A stretch of 64,000 bases of DNA. It comes from Liolophura sinensis. Taxonomy: Eukaryota; Mollusca; Polyplacophora; Chitonida; Chitonidae. Position numbers and translations under genes: made by a program. Shown in pieces: positions 60,921-64,000 of this stretch (position 1 is its first letter; the number at the start of each line of letters is the position of its first letter). The notes beneath the pieces were generated by a model that saw only the letters and a list, made by a program, of their open reading frames with translations, searched no databases and was not told the origin of the DNA. The stretch spans positions 3,621,246-3,685,245 of the forward strand of contig NC_088296.1 in assembly GCF_032854445.1 (NCBI RefSeq), in the 5' to 3' direction.

Positions 60921-62729
60921 GTAAGCTTCAGTCATGTACTCTTCTGTTGCCTGGCAAACGCCTGATATCTTAACCTTTCTCGTGTGTAGTGGGAAGAGCT
61001 AGGAAACTGTTTGACCGGTTTGGCAGATTCTAACCAAAAGTAGTTAACAACACACATATCAAGTACAAGAACATCTCAACATGGGCCATCTATATTGGCC
61101 ATCTTACACTGATTCTGGTTTCTTTCCCATTCAAAATTGAAAAGAAAGAAGTGTGGCTTATCTTAGGCCTGTTTGGCAAAATGGCTGTTTTAAACCTTTG
61201 TACCAGCTGATAGTTACCATGGTAATTTAGCATCTCCATAGTTACACACTAGTGAACATCAGTCATATTGACAATCTTAAGAGATTCTGTGAAAGAATGA
61301 TGGATTCTAGTTCTTTCGTTTCCAAAATTTAAAAAAAAACTCAAAATATTCCAGTTTTGTGTCGGGGAAAGTGTTAACTAAAATGAGACATGGTCATTTT
61401 TGTCCATGCCTGAAGATTGCCGCGTTACAATTCTAGCAAACTCGTGAAGTGAAGAACCTCTTTCTTACAAATCAGTCTTGCCAGCTTTACTGTGGACGCA
61501 GTTTGCATTCTATTGAACAAAGTCATAGCAAATATAGTTGAAAAGCAAAGAATCAGTGGTTGTTCCACTTGGACACCTGACAAAATAATTATATGAATAG
61601 ATAGGATTATGTTCGATAAAAATTACATATAACTTTACATCATTGATAACAGGCAGAAAGGTTGAGATATTGGGGGTGATTCTCTGCTATTTTTGTGTTT
61701 TTAATTTCCTATTAACACGAATCGTCTGGTATTCACAAGCAAAAATCTGAACTTTGGGCAGAAATGTTACAGATATCTGTAATGTGGATATGGAAGAGAA
61801 AGGGTAGCCACAATTGACCCACGATTTTGGATTTGGTGGCTGATCAATTCTGAGGCACATCATTTTTTTGAAAATTTTATGTGAAAATCATTGAAAAGCT
61901 GCTCAAAGTTCAGTTTTGTCTTGCTGAATTTTCTGAGAGTTATAATGAGGTTTCCAGCAGAAGAAAAATTTTTCCTTGAAGAAGAAACAGGAATGAAGCC
62001 TGTAAAGTCTTTGAAATATTTTATTATCCATGGTCACTGAATTTAACATCAGTAATAATGAGTTGCTTTCTGCTGTGTTTTTGATGAAAACATATGTCAT
62101 TAAGAGTTATCAGAATAAGTAAAAAATACTTCCGAAGAACCCAAAAATGTTCAGAATTCTCAAAGAAATGTAGACAAAGATTATTTGCCGAAAAGTAATA
62201 ATGTACGAAAAAAAAGTGGTTTAAGATATTTTCTTCTGCTGAAAATCTTATACATGTATGCATGAATGTATTTGTTTTTTTTTGTGCGCAAATCATATCC
62301 TCAAAGGTGAAATGAAAGATGCACGACTTTATTCAGCTTAAAGACACAAATGCTTTTCTTTTTGGCAGAATGACAGGAAGTAATATCCTGTTATTTGTAA
62401 AAGGGTTTTATTTAAAGGTGAAAAAAAAAATCGTTAATCCTTTCAGGATATCTTAATTTTTATTTACTTAGAGCATTCCTGAAATATGAAGATGGAGTTT
62501 GTTTTCTTCAGACCAAAGAGTTACTGTTGCATTTCACCTTTGAACAAGTCTTTAGACGAGAATAAATTTGTTAAGATGTGCTTTGGTGGGGCTGAGTTAC
62601 TTGCAATCTCGCCATAGAAGTCATCCAGATCTGGTGGTTGCTCCCTGTTCTTGACTTGCTGCTTACAAGATCTGAAGTATTTAAACACCTATTCATGGTA
62701 GGCCCTCCATTTACCCAACCAAACTCTAG
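60921..62729. other. Intron sequence, nothing recognised
   Basis: AT-rich, with no exon in the required phase and no sign of ligand-binding-domain motifs. Confidence 0.5.
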
Positions 62730-62905
62730 CTTCAATGGTGTGGTAATTGGCTCTTCTCAAGGTTTCTACCGGACCTCAAAAACTGTGAAAACCATGGAAT
62801 TTGAAAGTAACTTTTCCAGGCCTGGGAAATCCTTGAAAAAGGGGTTTTGTGGTTGGGCCTGGAAAAACCTTGAACTTGTGAATTATCCTGGCAAGGTCTG
62901 ACATG
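62730..62905 (+). repeat. Possible dispersed repeat
   Basis: Segment with AAACCATGGAATTTGAAAGT, CAGGCCTGGGAAATCCTTGA and CTTGAACTTGTGAATTATCC; I recall similar wording as a dispersed element in several invertebrate genomes, but only one copy is in this window. Confidence 0.35.
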
Positions 62906-62906
62906 A

Positions 62907-63195
62907 GAGCTCATGTGATTGGGTTACAGCAGATGTTACTTCAGATTAGTCTGACGTGCCTATTCAAAGAGAGCTCATGGGATTGGCTTACAGCAGATGT
63001 TAGTTCAGATTAGTCTGACGTGCCTATTCAAAGAGAGCTCATGTGATTGGCTTACAGCAGATGTTAGTTCAGATTAGTCTGACGTGCCTATTCAAAGAGA
63101 GCTCATGATTGGCTTACAGCAGATGTTACTTCAGATTAGTCTGACGTGCCTATTCAAAGAGAGCTCATGTGATTGGCTTACAGCAGATGTTACTT
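62907..63195. repeat. 64-bp tandem repeat, ~4.5 copies
   Basis: Units start with GAGCTCATGTGATTGGCTTA and contain CAGCAGATGTTACTTCAGAT and TCTGACGTGCCTATTCAAAG; almost identical. Confidence 0.95.
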
Positions 63196-64000
63196 CAGAT
63201 CAAGTAAACATTAAATCACTTAATGGAGCAGCTCTTAGATCTTAGATGTACGAGATTAGGTTTACATATAGAACACGTTTGATGTGCATTTGTACATGTG
63301 TGTGTGTGTATTTGGTATTGTTCGGGTGGTGTCTATATTGGGCATTTCACTGTATCCAGTTTGGCTGTTCAAGTATAGGATGTGGGACTCCATGAAATGC
63401 TAAATGACTTAACATATTGTGTGTTGACACCATTTTGTCACCTTGGTTACCCTGGCTGACAATTGTTTTTTTGCAAATCCTCCACCTTCTGAATTGTGGC
63501 TCCATGTTGCAAACATTTGTCCTGTAGAGCAAAATGTGGTATTTATAACACACGTTGTTTAATAGAGACGTAGTCATAGATGTTGGAATGTGTTGTTTGT
63601 CAGCTGTATGTAAAAAAGGGAGATCAGTCAGTTATGCTTCCGTAAAGTGCAAAAATCAAATAAAATTATGTTTAAAATGTTCATGTCCATATTGATGTAA
63701 CGACTACATTGCAAGTTTACTTAACCTGTGTCAACATACAATTGTCATATTTGCATGGGCATAATTTTAGTGACTAACACCGTTTGTGAGCTTCGAGTAA
63801 GACATAACCCAACGAAGTGAGCTTAAGAATGGCATTAAACATCCTGAAAGCACTTTAAATCTGCCGGGATTTGTGATCTGAATCAGTGGTGAAAAGGGTC
63901 ACATCTGCATGGTTATTTGGGAAAGCATTAATGCAGTTGTGAGCGTAAGTGGACAGATATGGGGTGTATTCGGTTTTATTGGACTATGAGCTGGATGTGA
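63196..64000. other. Intron sequence to window end, nothing recognised
   Basis: No exon or repeat family supported. The gene is expected to continue past 64000. Confidence 0.5.

Noticed and set aside
60921-64000. Ligand-binding-domain exons
   Set aside because: No segment with phase-2 acceptor and receptor-like motifs was seen; presumably beyond the window.

Overview
This is eukaryotic, intron-rich DNA. The only gene I can identify is the 5' part of a nuclear receptor of the HR3/ROR family (NR1F), on the + strand. Its DNA-binding domain is unambiguous: three consecutive exons (57921-58006, 60130-60271, 60752-60920) have canonical splice sites and compatible phases, and they encode both zinc fingers, the P-box CEGCKG and the AVKFGRMSKKQR extension. 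The ligand-binding domain is not in the window and must lie beyond 64000. Many copies of a tRNA-headed SINE with a conserved central domain (the type described as Meta-SINE in molluscs and other invertebrates) suggest a lophotrochozoan, most likely a mollusc; a brachiopod or similar animal is not excluded.

Layout: 1-12.7 kb looks intergenic or upstream (SINEs, minisatellites, no supported exon). At 13109 a 19-nt start exon (MSGDMK) ends in phase 1. A second 19-nt start exon (MAMSLK) lies at 30147, and a long one (133 codons) at 35398, also ending in phase 1. Between these and the DBD lie seven well-supported or plausible small exons (38485, 39952, 40549, 43505, 44215, 45349, 52746) and one weaker one (24680). 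All have lengths divisible by three and all are phase 1-1, so each could be included or skipped without shifting the frame into the DBD, which also opens in phase 1. The predicted product is a receptor with a modular, combinatorial N-terminus; none of this is transcript-verified.

The rest is mostly intron, unusually rich in minisatellites (about 35 arrays, roughly 18-19 kb by my tally of intervals). Two arrays are built from exon/intron boundaries of this gene. A 65-bp array (58036-59125) repeats the 3' end of the first DBD exon together with its splice donor about 17 times. A 55-bp array (51127-52790) repeats a splice acceptor plus the 5' end of the exon at 52746 about 30 times. These arrays of duplicated splice sites, combined with the phase-1 cassette exons, are the most notable feature of the window. 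Other arrays include one carrying ISRE-like GAAANNGAAA motifs and two with higher-order structure.
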